Positions 26,801 through 41,800 of a stretch of 64,000 bases of DNA are shown piece after piece. Both the position numbers and the translations under genes were made by a program. The first letter of the stretch is position 1, and the number at the start of each line of letters is the position of its first letter. This DNA comes from Siphonodentalium dalli (Eukaryota; Mollusca; Scaphopoda; Gadilida; Siphonodentaliidae). The stretch is taken from the NCBI GenBank assembly GCA_032622095.1, contig CP136067.1, positions 82,424,705-82,488,704 on the forward strand, given 5' to 3'. The notes beneath the pieces are model-generated. The model was not told the DNA's origin, made no database searches, and was given only the letters and a program-made list of their open reading frames with translations.

Positions 26801-29800
26801 ATAAAGCCATGCCCGTATATTATTCAGTTTTGCGCACATTTATCTATATAAACGGGTGCTTGTGTTTATATATATTTTTTCGTTTACCGGAATAGTCCAA
26901 GTTATATTATATATGCATATCAAGATTGCATATATACGCGAAGACTTGCACAGTTATTAGGCAATTATCATCTTGTAAACATTCCAATTTCCAGATGCCA
27001 TTAGTCGTGTGTCAATAAAGAGCGTTTCGTTTTAATTTATCGTAACGCGGTAAAACAACACAAAATTGGTTTATTGCTGTCGGATTTAATCAATTATAAT
27101 CAAGTCATTCATTACCAATATGATATGATAAGTTCATTTTTCCTTGGTTATGAATCATGTATATATTTGGGCAATATGGTGTTTATATATATTTCGGAAT
27201 ATTGCTTCCCCCACCCCATAACAATCTAGCCGACTGTCACTGATGGAAATTAACTGCATCTATGCATGGTTATTGGCCTATAAAATTAGCACTCTAGCGA
27301 TGCGGTCTATTGAATATCCAGGTCATAAATCGACCTCAATGTGTCAATTACGCATAACAATAGGGTTATAAAATATATAAATGTTCGCCGTGGTTCATTT
27401 AAACATCCAATCATATATAACACCTTTTGAAGGAGGGATAATAATCCGGTTTAATATGGAATCACATATTCAAGTGCTCTTTATTCGCAATATATCGTAA
27501 TAGTGAACGCTCTTTATTGCGTCAAGGTAAAGGGACTCGACTTAGAACAGTTGTTCTAGTGATTGTTTACTGATTACAACAATACAGGTCAATACATGTA
27601 CATGAACTTCCGATATGCATGCTTTATATATCCTTCCATCATTGTCATAGCAATTTCCGCTTTATTAAACTCTTTTTATTCGTACCATATTAGGAAAACT
27701 CTTAACGTGGAAAGCTCTTTATTGAGCCAGGGTGAAGGAAATGGGGACTCGACTAGTTGTCATCGTGAATTATTCATCAACATACTCCCCACTTTAACTG
27801 CAATTGTATGTATTCGTAACCATGACTGACTCGTCAAATTAAACGCTCTTTATTTGGTATATGTAATCGGTTTCTGATTTTGCGCAACAGGTTTCCCACA
27901 GAAATCCCGCCAAATATCACGTAAACGAACATCGTTTGGAAATGAATACAGCATATGCCTAACTGAGAGTCACTAGAATGAATGAATGATTGTAAATACG
28001 GGACACTCGGGGCATATATACGGAAAATTAAAACAACATCGCGAACACGCACCCGAATAAAGTTCACATGCCGGCTCGTGTTTTTATAAGCTTTATACGA
28101 AAGTGTTATCTACCCCGCTCAATCGTCCCTCTATATTTTTTGTCAAAACAATACCGTAACTTTCCAAACAGCACTTAAGACAAATCACAAGTGAAGATAA
28201 CTCACCGCGCGATGACAATTCACCATGTGTACACAATGCTATTGATATGCCCCGCAGTAATTCCATTACACTCACGCGCTGATGTCGATTCCGGATTTTC
28301 CATCGCCATATAGGTAGACATAATTAACTCCGACTCTGATTCCCTGTTTTTAATTAGTTTACCTCGCTTGACGTCATGCGAGGTTTTGCGATGGAGATAG
28401 CCGACAACCGGTGGTGGTATTATTTATTTATTTCTCGGCTTATTTATTACGCGATTTTTATGGGACTTGGATCATTGTGATCACAATAGGGGTGGCTTTC
28501 CGATAGAGTTTTGTTGTTTCATGAGGATACTAATCCTTTAAATTGAAATAATATATACCTGTGTTTACCTTAGGATACCATTTAGTTAGTTATGTGTTCT
28601 ATGTAACACATGGCAATCGGATATTTCTTCGTTAAAAAGCTTTATTAGAATAAAGAAATTCTGAACAATTCATCAGCAGTTTGGTCACGTGACGTGTCGG
28701 GCCATCTCGTGCTAACGACAAGCATATCCCATTAGCGCCCAAGGGCCATAATGAACTTACATATTCACGTAATTTAGTTAGTGTTATGGGATTTTTTCGC
28801 AGGATAAAATGTCATTAATATTCTAGAGAACGCCCTTATAGGTGGAAATAATAACAAATATCATTGGCTGATCAAAATATAATGTCTCCTGGATTGCAAT
28901 GAGTAATTTTTATCGCATTCAATTATGAATATATCGCCTGTGTTTTGGTATGTGTGAGATAATTGTCAACACATCATTGACCCAGGGACCAGCCGAGAGG
29001 GCGATGTGGGTGAAGAAGTCTCCCTATTCTTGCTAACTTCGCCCATATTTTGCAGCCGGGCGAAGTTTAAGTCAATATTCAATATTTTGTTTCGTTTAGC
29101 AATTTTTTTCGTATTCATAAGCATTGTTTAATTTGTTTTTGTATTCATAAGTGCACAGGGGTTTGTCAGAATGATAGTAAATAAAAAATATAAGATATAT
29201 ATAGATATATATAGATATATATAGATATGTAAGTAATAAATAAAGAATAGGGTTGCAACTAGGGGATTTTTTTTTTTTAGTATCACGAAATTTAGAAACG
29301 TGAAAAAACGTTCCGCTCGTGGCACTCTCCATATTCATTGCTATTATGACTGTTATACATCAACGTGACCGCTGTGATTTACATTTAGCATGACATTGGC
29401 AATATCACCTTATGTTCTCTTTATATCACCGCAACGCCAGGTTTCATTTTCGAACCGTCCGCTGATTTCGTGGACACACGACCATGTACATCCGTTGTAA
29501 TTAGTTGGCGGTGTCGGGCAAAAATGTACACATATAATAAAAGGGCCGAGGAATCTGTGCCGTTTGCATCATGCTGTCCGAATATTTCTGGGGCATGTTA
29601 ATGTTAGTAACGATGTAACATATCCAAGATTTAGGTCGAAATATTCGGACCACTGCTGCAAACGACTTCGTCCAAGAGTGGATCAAGTTTTACAGGACAC
29701 CGTACCCAGCAGCGTGTCACCGAGGGCAGCCAACGCTTCGAAAATGAAACTTGCCGTTGCGGTGATTTAAAGAGAAAATAGGTGATGTAGTCAATGCGAA

Positions 29801-32800
29801 ATTAAATTTCAGCCACATGCGGTCATATTGATGTATAATAGTCATAATAGCAATCTGTCTGAAGATCGCTACAATCAATAACGTTTTGGCTTTCCTATTT
29901 TCGACGCAAAAAAATTATAAATAAACATTTGTAGGTCAAATCACTAATCCCCTTGATTCAATCCTATACTCTTATTACTATTTATTATTACTACTATTTA
30001 TTATTATTTGTATATATTTATTATTATTATTATTTATTATCATTCTGACAAACTCCTGTGATAAGTGGTTGTAAATAAACAAACAACAACATGCTGTTCT
30101 TCCAAAATTATTATATAAAATGCTACCATTCTCTCACAATTATGTTTGGACATTATTCATAGTTATTTGAGTGATGATTTGAACATAATGATTCCATATT
30201 TGAACCATTGTTTCATCATTTTAATTAATATATTACATATCTCCTATTTTCGTTATATAGGCGACTACTGTACTAGCCGATTTCAATTTTGTAAAGCACA
30301 CTTCACCCTATTGAATGCCCACTTCGCCTTATTATTGTGACAGGGAGAAGTCACTTCGCCCTGCAAATCAGGTCTAGGCTGGCCCCTGCATTGACCTCCA
30401 TTCTCGCAATATGAATATAACGAATCATGAAGGGGTGTTTATGTTTTGTGCCGGTTCATAAAATGCATTGAAAATGCCTCTTCTATTCCCTGTATGTTCA
30501 TTAAATTCTCCCTCTTGGAACCTCATTATGCAAATGACCAGCAATATATTTTGAGTTCTTTCTGGCATGCTCCAAGTTAATAAGCGATAAGTAAATAATG
30601 ACATCTATATTTCTATCATTTGGTTGATAAATAAAGCTTTATAGTTTCAGCGGTGGACAATGTATGTGAGTTACTTCAGAGCGACAAGGAGATTTTGATT
30701 ACAGCCTTGACTCAAAAAACTGTTGATGTGAAAGAAGACCAAGTGAAAACAGATCTGACTGTGCCAGCTGTAAGTTGTACGATAACAGTTTTAACTCTTT
30801 GCTAACTGGATACTCACTGGTGAGTAGTTACATGTTTCCTATCCATATGTTTGGAAAAGGATGTTGAGTTAGTAAACTATGCCTTAGGCCCAACAAAAAT
30901 TTAAATGTCTGTTTGGTGTTGCAAACTTGCAAGTCAGAAAAAAATATTATTTTAATTGACTTTTTTATTTTGACATATTGTTATGGATTTCCGTGCCTTA
31001 TATATTATCTGTATGATTGAGGTAAACTTAATTTTGATTACCAGTATCTGTGTATAAACTGTAATAAACAGTATTCTTTGACTAAAAAATCAACCATTTC
31101 AGAGACTGTTTTTAGTCAAGTTTTTAAGTTTATTTTTTAAAAACTATGCAGGTTTTAACTTCTATTAGAGATTTGAAAATCGTTATATTTTGGTAGAACC
31201 CTATCACACAGATAGTGTCCTGATAGCTTATTTATGGAGAAACTATTCAATGCCTCTTCAATGCATGTTACAGATAATTAGATCACCATCAAGGCTGATT
31301 ATAAATTTCCTAAGGGTTTAGGTCAAAATTGCAATATTTGTAATATAAATTTGTCAGGTTATATGTTTTTTTGGGGTATTTTAACTGTATAACAGTCAAA
31401 TATGGGCCACTGGATGTAGACAAAATTAATAATCATGACTGCGGTTATATTGACAATGACCTGACCTGTCATTACACCTCAAAAGAATTTTTTTTTGCAG
31501 AAATCATGGTTTATTCATTAAAGATGCATAATCCGAATTAACGCTCCCAAATTACTATTTCTTTGGCTTCGGGGGTAAAAATATTTGATTCGAGTCCAGG
31601 AAACCACCTGTCAAAGCTTGGAGTGATCAGATATCAATTTTTTATATCTATTATTTTTCACCACCGGTGCTTTTTAGTGGCCTAGAAAAAAGCTGACGAG
31701 CCGATGGTCTCGGACCAAATTGCGGATGAAGATGGATAACTCTAAAATTAAGTGGCTATCGTTGAGCAAAATGTTGATAATTGTTATTGTTGGAATGTAA
31801 TGATATGGGGACCATTAAATCGGATTGAGTACCTTTAAAGAGAAAAAGTAAGTAAACAAAGTAAGTCACTTCAAATTTTGTTTAGGACAATCTCCTCGAC
31901 CTAAGGCTTATACTTAGGCTTCATCTACATGATGCACATTCGTTGAATTCTCATCTCTTTTTACAGGCGTATTATGGCCGAGATGCCTTGTGCAAAGCAC
32001 TCTACAGCAAACTGTTCTCATGGCTCATTCAGAGAATCAACGACAGTATTCAGGTAATTTATTTAGAATTATTCTAGTGCTTTAGTTGATACGGAAAATT
32101 GTGAGTAACCAAGTCAAATGTTTATTTCTTGCAATGGTTTTCAGTTTAGCCAAAGTTTCTGAAAAATGACCAAAAAAATTCAGAAATGTCAAAAAAATTG
32201 GCCTCAATATTATTCTAGCCAGCGGACTTGACTTTAATTCTCAACAGAGATATCATTTTAAATTAGGAAAAGATTATGCTCATATTGAAATCGAGTTCAA
32301 GAAAAAATTATTGACATTTCGTGGTTAGGATGTTATATATACTTATACTTTTGAACAACCCAACAACCATATTGTCTAACCTCTGATTATCTAATTATTT
32401 AATTATAGTATATTATATTGGTTGTCTAATTAATTATAGGTAAAAGAAGAAGGAAAGCGGAAAGTGATGGGTGTGCTCGATATCTATGGATTTGAAGTGT
32501 TTCAGGTAATTATGGATAGCGTGGTGAAATTTAGCATATTTTAGAATGACATGCCGCATCAGGCCTTTTTATTGTGATGACTGATGTTATGACATAAAAA
32601 CCTCTGAAAAAATAAATTTGAAAAAAAACCTGTCCGTAGTAGATATGTGTTGAATATTAGTGTGCATTGAGCTCTAACATATCTGTGTAGTGTGTGAAAA
32701 GTGACTACAATTTAGAAAATGATTAGCCTATCCTCATGCTCTTCTTACAATTAGTCATTGTGAACTAAATTACACTAATTGTAACTCCATACAATTGAAA

Positions 32801-35800
32801 GGCACAGGATGGAATTCAGGATCACATATTAGAATGGAGAGGTATCAGTTTTTAGACAACAATAACAATTGTGAATATCAGGGGCATTATGTCATGTTAG
32901 GTAATCCCAGTCATACTCTGGTAGTACAATGTCATTTTAATATAAGATTAAATGAGTTTATATGAATAACAGTTCCCATGCTTAACTATTTGCAGAAAAA
33001 TATAAAAAATAAAAATAAAACACTTCCTCCCTCATTGATTTGAAAAAAAAAAGAAAAAAAAATCCCCGAAAACCAAAACCCTGTTTTGTTTGGCCTAAAT
33101 TTGTTTCTTTTCTCTGGTACTGGGGCATTTTATCTTTTCCGTTTGTTGCATAACAAATTCAAAACTTAAATTCTATTTTTAGATTCAAGATCATATCAAT
33201 GCATTCCTTATATAGCTGAACATTGCTGAAACCATTACATTGCTTAATTTTTTTTCTTTTCAGACCAACAGATTTGAGCAGTTTATCATCAATTACTGCA
33301 ATGAGAAACTGCAGCAGATATTTATTGAGCTAACTTTGAAAGAAGAACAAGAAGAATATATAAAAGAGGTATTATTCCTTAATAACTTTCTATACTAATT
33401 ATCATCTGTTTACAAAATGCTAACATATTTGACCCTTTAATGGGTTGGTATCCTGTATATAACTTCATGCTGACTTTATTTGATAACTTCAGTGCAGACG
33501 TACGCCCACTCCCAAGTTAAATATTCAACTCCGTTTGGTCAGTTACATTCCCTATCCTAAGAGATGAATCGGCCAAGTAATAATCACTTGCAATTAACAA
33601 AGTTACCATTTCATCAAAATCCTTCCTACTTATCGCATGGCATCGTTCACAATTATTAAAAAATTAAGAGAAATCAGAGTCAAACAAGGTTTAATAGTAT
33701 TGTAAATTTCTTCATTGTTTTAGCAATGTTTTTCATTATGCATGGCACTTGTTATATTTTTACACAGTTAAAGATAAGACCAATGTAAGTTCTTGTGTGT
33801 GTAAACCTACATAAGTAATGTCTGTAAAATCAATTAATGTATTTGAGCAGGTGAACAAAATATTGTGTCTTCTAGCAGCTGCTATGCACCACCCATTATG
33901 ACTGGCTTTGTTACCATCCATTTCAGCAATCAGAACCAACAATTATCAGTTATCTATGAATTGTCCCCCACAGACCTATTTACATTGGTACGGAATATTG
34001 TTGTTGTGCAGCTCTGATGTTTCTATCAAATTTCCAAATGAGTTAGCTTCAGTAACAGGCACCGATATGTTAAGGCACCATCTACATTCTTGGCAAAATT
34101 CTCCCTCGTATTAAATGTTCATCTATTATAGTATCTAAAATGATACTTACATATTATTTACTACAGTGAATTGATCTGGCCCTTGTATCATGTTGAGTTG
34201 AAGAGGTCAGATCACTGGATCAAACAAGGTGCCACAGGCAGAGAGTTTGATTCAGCAATCTAACCTCTTCAACAAGATGTGATGCAATGACCAGATACAT
34301 TCACTGCAGTGACAATAGATGTGATGCGATGACCAGATACATTCACTGCAGTGACAATAGATGTAATAGATGTGATGCGATGACCAGATACATTCACTGT
34401 AGTGACAATATGTTTATTATATGACTTGAACATGACACATATTAAACCGAAATAACATTTGAGTGACTTAAAATCATGTAAAATGGCGAATGGCAATAGA
34501 TTGGAAGAAAACAAATAAGTGATTACCAGAAACAACTGTCTTCAGTGCATGCTCAATGATACAGTACAGTGTTATGACAATGGATCAAACTGTAGTTGAT
34601 CTGATTGTCGGGAAATGATCGCCATACTGAGGTGGTATCTGGTGAAGAAAACGATAGCCATATAATAAAATGGTTTATGGTGCTTGATCTCACGTGTGAA
34701 TAAATAGCGTGATACTGGGATTTATTGAGTGTTTAAATTTTTTATTTTTTTATTATTATTATTATATATACATTTAAAACGCATTCCACGAAAAATTTGT
34801 TTCAATATGCGTACATCGAGTGGTTAAAAAATCTAAATATCTAAAAAACACATGAGCAACAAAGATAAAATGTGTAGCTGATAACAGACAAGTTCAAATT
34901 CTCATAAGATAAAAAGATGACTTGAGATAAAAAAATTACCTGATGAATAAGATCGATATTGTTCTAAAGAAACTCGGATAAAAAGTATTGGTGTAGTTAT
35001 AAACTGAAACATATTTTAAAAAGGTGAGTTTTCAATGCCTTCTTAAAGTCACTTGGTACAACACCATTTAAAGATTTGAAAACAAACATCGCACATTTGA
35101 AAGTCCTTCTGTAAATGAATGTCATCATGTGTAGGGACTTTGGACTACCCTTTATGACTAAGTTTATCATATCTGGCCAAAATGAAAAACATATATAGCA
35201 TTTATAATAAATCTTAATAATGTTATTTATATTCTATTTTCAGGGTATTGAGTGGATTCACGTTGACTTCTTCAACAATTCCATTATCTGTGATCTTATT
35301 GAGAAGGTTTGTACATGCATATCTGCATAACATATGTCTTTATCAGTGTTTCTGTTGTAGTTGGAATTCTAATGCTATAGTTGTGTTTACTGAAGGGGAA
35401 AGAATCAAAGTTGAGTGAGAGTGCCATGGTTTACACAAGTTTTGAAAAGTAAAACAAATTCAAAACTTCAAGCAGACATTATTTGCTTGCAAATACAGAG
35501 AATGGGGGGGGGGTGTGGGGGAGGGTCGAGTTGTTTGAAAAGTGAAGGCTTCCTTGCTACATCCCTGAAATAGGTCACTCATTTGCAGCAATTACTAATG
35601 AGAATAAATCTAAAGCATGTTTTCACCATTGACCATTAATGGCGATCTTTATCTTAGATGATCTGCCCGACCAAAACTCAAAACCTGGTAAAACTACTTC
35701 TTTTGAACGGCGATATCTGGCCATCAAATATAATTACCTACATACTGGTATTCATGAGTTGAAAAGAAATTTTGCTTTTGCATAACACTTCTGCCTAATG

Positions 35801-38800
35801 GCGTCGGTGTCATTGCACATGCTCAGATTCTTTCCAGCTCATGAATATCTTGAGACCAAAATGTAATTATTACTTCTAAATTTTTGGCTGCATCATATTG
35901 AATTTTTATTCACCCTTTTGAAAAAAAATGGCCATATTATGTGATTGGTTTGTCTTTCTAGCCGTCTGTCTGTCAAGCTGTCCATTAGCATTTTTGGTTT
36001 CCATATGATAACTTTAGTTTGGGTTATTTCATCGGAACTAAATTTGGTATGTGAGTTTTCCAGACCAAATTACAGGTCAAGTTCGAATTTGGGTTCATTC
36101 CGATTATTTTGTACTGACTGAAAACTCTTTTAAACTTAGAATTATCAATATTTGAGATTTCTGGATGATAACTTTAGTTTGGTTTATTTTATAGGAACCA
36201 AATTTGGTATGTGAGTTTTTCAGTGACAAATTTGGTATGAATCATGTTTTTTGTATATTTGGAATCAATGTGATTTGTCGCATGTTTGATCACATAAAGT
36301 ATTTGAGTCAAAGATTGCTTGAGTGTATGTGTATTCTTTTATTGTTTGAGAATTTTTTCCCGATATTTTGTATCTGTATGTCATAATTTTTAGAAGATCA
36401 TAAGTTTTAACTTTCTCAGAGTTTGAAGATATCGCTATGAAAAGTATCTTTCATTTAACTTAACAATATGATATCAATTCATGGAATTATTTGTTGTTGC
36501 TCAATTAGCACTTAACCCTTTACCCAACAAACCGGCCAAAACCGGCCAAATAAAGCTTCAACAGCCTAAAATATCTTCGGTCTGTCTCAATAGAACCATA
36601 CAAATATTGATATCATTGGAACCGGCTCCTTGACCACATTGTGATAGTTAGTTATGCCCTGTGCCAATGCATTCTTTTATATATGCGAGTCGACCATAGG
36701 TCGCCTCGCATATATAAGAGAATGCATTGGCCTAAAAAAAATCTTCTTTTTTTAACACTTTTTACCATTTTTTCTTACATTCTTTAACAATTTTATAATT
36801 TTTAATGTGTTAAGCCAATGCATTCTCTTATATATGCGAGGCGACCTATGGTCGACTCGCATATATAAGAGAATGCATTGGCACAGGGCCCTTCTGTTGG
36901 GTAAAGGGTTAAGGCTCTATGTCGATAAACTGAACTGGTGCCCATCACTCCTCCAGAAATTGCAGGTGCATGAACTAGATTCCTGACTCAGCTCCACACA
37001 TGTTTATAAAGTTTCCAGCCATGTTGATTTCAATTGATCGACCATTACAATAATGAAATGTTGTTTCTCTGCAACTGGACGCGTGATTGACAGGTGTTAG
37101 TTCCCCAGAGATATTTGTTGCTTGCAAATAACTCTCGTGGAGATATATTGGAGGAAACTAAATCCGACCAATTATGGAACCATCTCCTTTTATACAAACA
37201 TAATATATGCAACAAATGAATGAATTTGAGCCATGGATGAGTACAAAATACACTCATGTGCTATATGAACGATGCATACAACATAGTAATTATAATGAAA
37301 TTTAGTTTATGAGTTCATTTTCAGTATAATTACCATGTTGCTTGCATCATTCATAGAGCACATGAGTGTACTTTGCATTCATCCATGGCTCAAATTCATT
37401 CAATTGTTGCATATATTCTGTTGAGTATAAAAGAAGATGGTCGAATAAATGGCCGGATATAGGGTACAGTCCCCCCTTTAATTTCATACAGTTATAACCA
37501 AAAAAAAGTTTAAGACAAATTTAGTATAACATGATATGCATGCATGTTATAGAATTTGTCTCCAAACTTTTTGGTTATAACTGCATAAATTTAATTGAAA
37601 CAAGAATTAATTCTTATTTACCTTTCTTTGTAGAATAATGTAGGAGTCTTAGCCATGTTAGATGATGAGTGCCTGCGACCAGGGAATGTCACAGATGCCA
37701 CATTCCTGGAGAAACTCAATGAAAATTGCTGCAACCATAAGCACTACGAGAGTCGGGCCTTAAAGAAAAACCAGTCCGATAAGAGTCTTCCACATAAGGC
37801 CTTCAGACTCTGTCATTTTGCTGGTGATGTAAGTAAAGTAGCAGTTTTTAACCGCTGATCATCTGTTAAATTTCAATGAGAATTAGAATCTTTAAGATTT
37901 TCATTTTGAATCTTGGAAATTTTACTCATTTCCTGTAAAATTGAGATAATTATTTTGACAATTCTGAACTGAAATCTTTACTCTTCTGATGCTTATTAAA
38001 CCAAATTGATGACTAAATTAAAACCATAATGGTCATAGCCTGTGGGAGGCCAAATTCACATTTGTCTGTTAATTACACTGAAGCATAAATCAATTACACT
38101 TAAGTGAATTATGCTTAATTAAGCAAAATTGGCCGAGTCTCACTTACATTTAAGCATAACTAAATTAAATTGAATACCTTGGATAAAATGGTATAATCTA
38201 AAAATCTAAAATTGTATAATTGTTGATGGTGCCTTCACATATATGCCCTTGAAGTATTATTTTCACTCAACAACTGAGATATGTCAAAGTTTCACTTATT
38301 TCAAGCTCAGGGGAGTTTTGAAAGAGGGTATCTGAATAAATCATAAGTATAATTGAATTACACATCGTTATTGACACTTGTTTTATTAACCAGGTGATAT
38401 ACAACGTGGAAGGGTTTATTGAAAAGAATAATGATCTGCTCTACAGAGATCTGTCACAGGCCATGTTCTCTGGTAAACACAAGCTGCTCAAGAAACTCTT
38501 CCCAGAAGGTAGGTACCATATTTTGAATTGTGTGATCATTATTATCCATTGTTGAAAAGCTTGTTTAATTTTAATTTGAGGCATTAACCCTTTACCCAAC
38601 AAACCGGCCAAAACCGGCCAAATAAAGCTTAACAGCCTAAAATATCTTCGGTCTGTCTCAATAGAACCATACAAATATGGATATCATTGGAATCGGCTCC
38701 TTGACCACATTGTGATAGTTACAGTTATGCCCTGTGCCAATGCATTCTCTTATATATGCGAGTCGACCATAGGTCGCCTCGCATATATAAGAGAATGCAT

Positions 38801-41800
38801 TGGCCTAAAAAAAATCTTTTTTTACCATTTTTTCTTACATTCTTTAACAATTTTATAATTTTTAATGTGTTAAGCCAATGCATTCTCTTATATATGCGAG
38901 GCGACCTATGGTCGACTCGCATATATAAGAGAATGCATTGGCACAGGGCCCTTCTGTTGGGTAAAGGGTTAAACTTTAATGATTGGCTGTAGCTAGTGTT
39001 GCTTCAATGAAGTTGCCTGAGTTTTGGTGATATATAAATTTTTTAACGTTTTTGTAGCATAAAAGATTTACGGTGGTGATCATGTGGACAATTTTTCAAT
39101 CTTACAGAAATCTCATGTTTTCATATATTTGTATATTCGAAAGCCTGCATATTGTCAATAAACTGAACACTATATTTAGCTCAACTTGAAGCCCACATTT
39201 ATGGCAGTTTTGAAAATTTATAGGCATGTTTAGGATCGCCTCTAGGTGGGAGCTATCTAATTTGAACAATTTACGAAGAAAAATGTGGCCACCAGCAGCC
39301 ATCTTGGATTTTACTCTTTGCATGGCTAAATCCTTTAGCACACCCTACAGGCTATCATCACCAAAAATCATATGGAACCTCAGGGTGACCTCTAGATTGG
39401 AGCCATAAAAAATTTCTGAATTTTATTGGAAAAAAATGGTCACCTGCGGCCATCTTGGATTTTAATTTTTAAAGATCTTTTCATGTTCACATCTAGTATT
39501 ACTTGGACATTTAACTTTCTGCATTCCTATAATCGCTCCATTGACTGTAACACATGAAATATTCTCCTCTCCAAGTTGAGCTACAGTGTAAATGACACTT
39601 TCATTGGTCTATAGGCATAATCTGTCAATGGGAGACAATTTGTTTTTCAAAATCAGATGATCTGTTTTGAGTAGAAGAAATATTTCTAGAAGCCAAATCA
39701 CATTTGATTGTGGTTGAATCTCAGTGACACTCACCATATTGGAATGATATTGTGTTTTATCGCAGAAAATAAACAGATGCTTAGATCAGTCGTGACACCA
39801 AATTCCCCAATTCATGTGTTTATTAAATATATTTATTATGCAGGGAATCCATCTTTAAAAAACTTGAAGAGACCACCGACGACAGGGACTCAGTTCAAGG
39901 TCAGTGACTGAATCCTCTAAATACATTAAACCTTTCTTTACTAAATGGATTCTACCATTCAGTTATAAAAGTATAAATTGGAATTGTCTATTATTCGTCT
40001 GGAGGGATGTTCAAGAAATATAGGTGGACAACAGACAGACGAAGAAGATAATACAAGCACAGAATAATTCCTATTCATTGGTGCGAAATTTTCAAATAAT
40101 AAGTTACATAATAAGTTCAACAAATGGCCTGCTACACACATAGCGATCTGTTTAACTTATTATACGAACATCTACTAAGGGAACTACTCGCCAATGAGTA
40201 TTTAGTAAAGGAATGGTTAACATCATCTTTGATTAACATAAAAATAATTGAATAATATATATTTTTTCCTGAAATTGTTTGTTCATTCAATATGATAGAT
40301 AGTCACTTGATATACAATAAACTCAGTATCACTGACATTGCTTCTCCGTATCACCAGCAGTCATCACTGCAAGCTGTATTGTAAAAGAAATGACAATCTT
40401 GGGACTGTTTCCTGTTTATCCATACTGTAGTAACATTAATATGTAATCAACTCCTCCCACAGTTTTGCTTCCATAGGATTGAAGAGTAACAAGTCTTAAC
40501 AATTCCATGACTGGAGCTTCCTGAATTTTTTTTTGTGAAAACCATGTGCCAATGCATTCTCTTATATATTCTCTCCTGCTATGGGAGACTCGCATATATA
40601 AGAGAATGCATTGGCCTAACAATATTTACCTTGACCTGTAAGCCAGTGCATTCTCTTATATATGTGAAGCTCCCTATGGCAGACTTGCATATATAAGAGA
40701 ATGCACTGGCACATGATCTTTAATGCTGCTCCAGCGCATGCTCCCATCAGAGAAGGGTTAAGGTGTATTAATATATCATATACTTCAATTATTCAAACAG
40801 ACTTGTACAGTGGTATCCAAAGGATTCAAGCTGATGGGAATTGTTGAAGATTTGCAAAACATGATGTGCAATTTGAATTCTAACAGAATTGTGACCCTTT
40901 TTGATAACTCAAACCATAGTTTGGTGAGGTCGATTCATAGGCGGGCATCTACAGATGGTGATACCATGATAACTTCAGCTGATTTTGTAGATATTTTATA
41001 TATGATACTTGCTCAACAATGTCTTTGATCCAGTTCAAAAACTTGCCAGGTCCCGCCCACTTTGGGTGGAGTTACGGCCCTTAAAGGGGTACTGTAAACT
41101 GAATCTGGCCATTTATGGGACCATCTCCTTTTATACTCAACAGAATGTATGCAACAAATGAATGAATTGGTCCATGGATTAGCGCAAAATACACTCATGT
41201 GCTCTACGAACGATGAAAACAACATGGTAATTATAATGAAAATGAATTTAAGACTCCAGTCATGATAGTGCGATAACTTGATATTCAGTATATGAGACAT
41301 GGTATATCAGACTTCCTCAACAGTGTTGTGTATGACAGCCAGTTACAATTAATCTATTTTCAATCCAAGCTACCGAAAATCGAGAGCACATCTGATACAA
41401 TTCTTTTTTACTTTATATCTCAATATTAATACTTCATTTTTTTTATTTGACAGAATTCAGTAGCTGCACTCATGGAAAACTTATTGTCTAAGAACCCTAA
41501 CTACATTAGGTGTATAAAGGTAGGTAGAACATCAAGGATATTCACTGTATAATTTTATCTGAAATCTTTGTCGCCCCAAATAATAAGTATTTTGGTGGAT
41601 CATAACTATAGAAATGAGTGTTGTTCATGCATCCATCAGAAACGCTTGCTGTTCAAATGATAGCTGGGTTAGCAGTGATAGCAGAGTTTGAGTGTTTCAC
41701 CTTTTTGTCGACAGTTTCTATTTTTTTTATTGACGGATAGTAACTTGAATATTATTCAATAAAATTTAGGATTTTGCTGAATATTTTGGTGTTCAGATAC

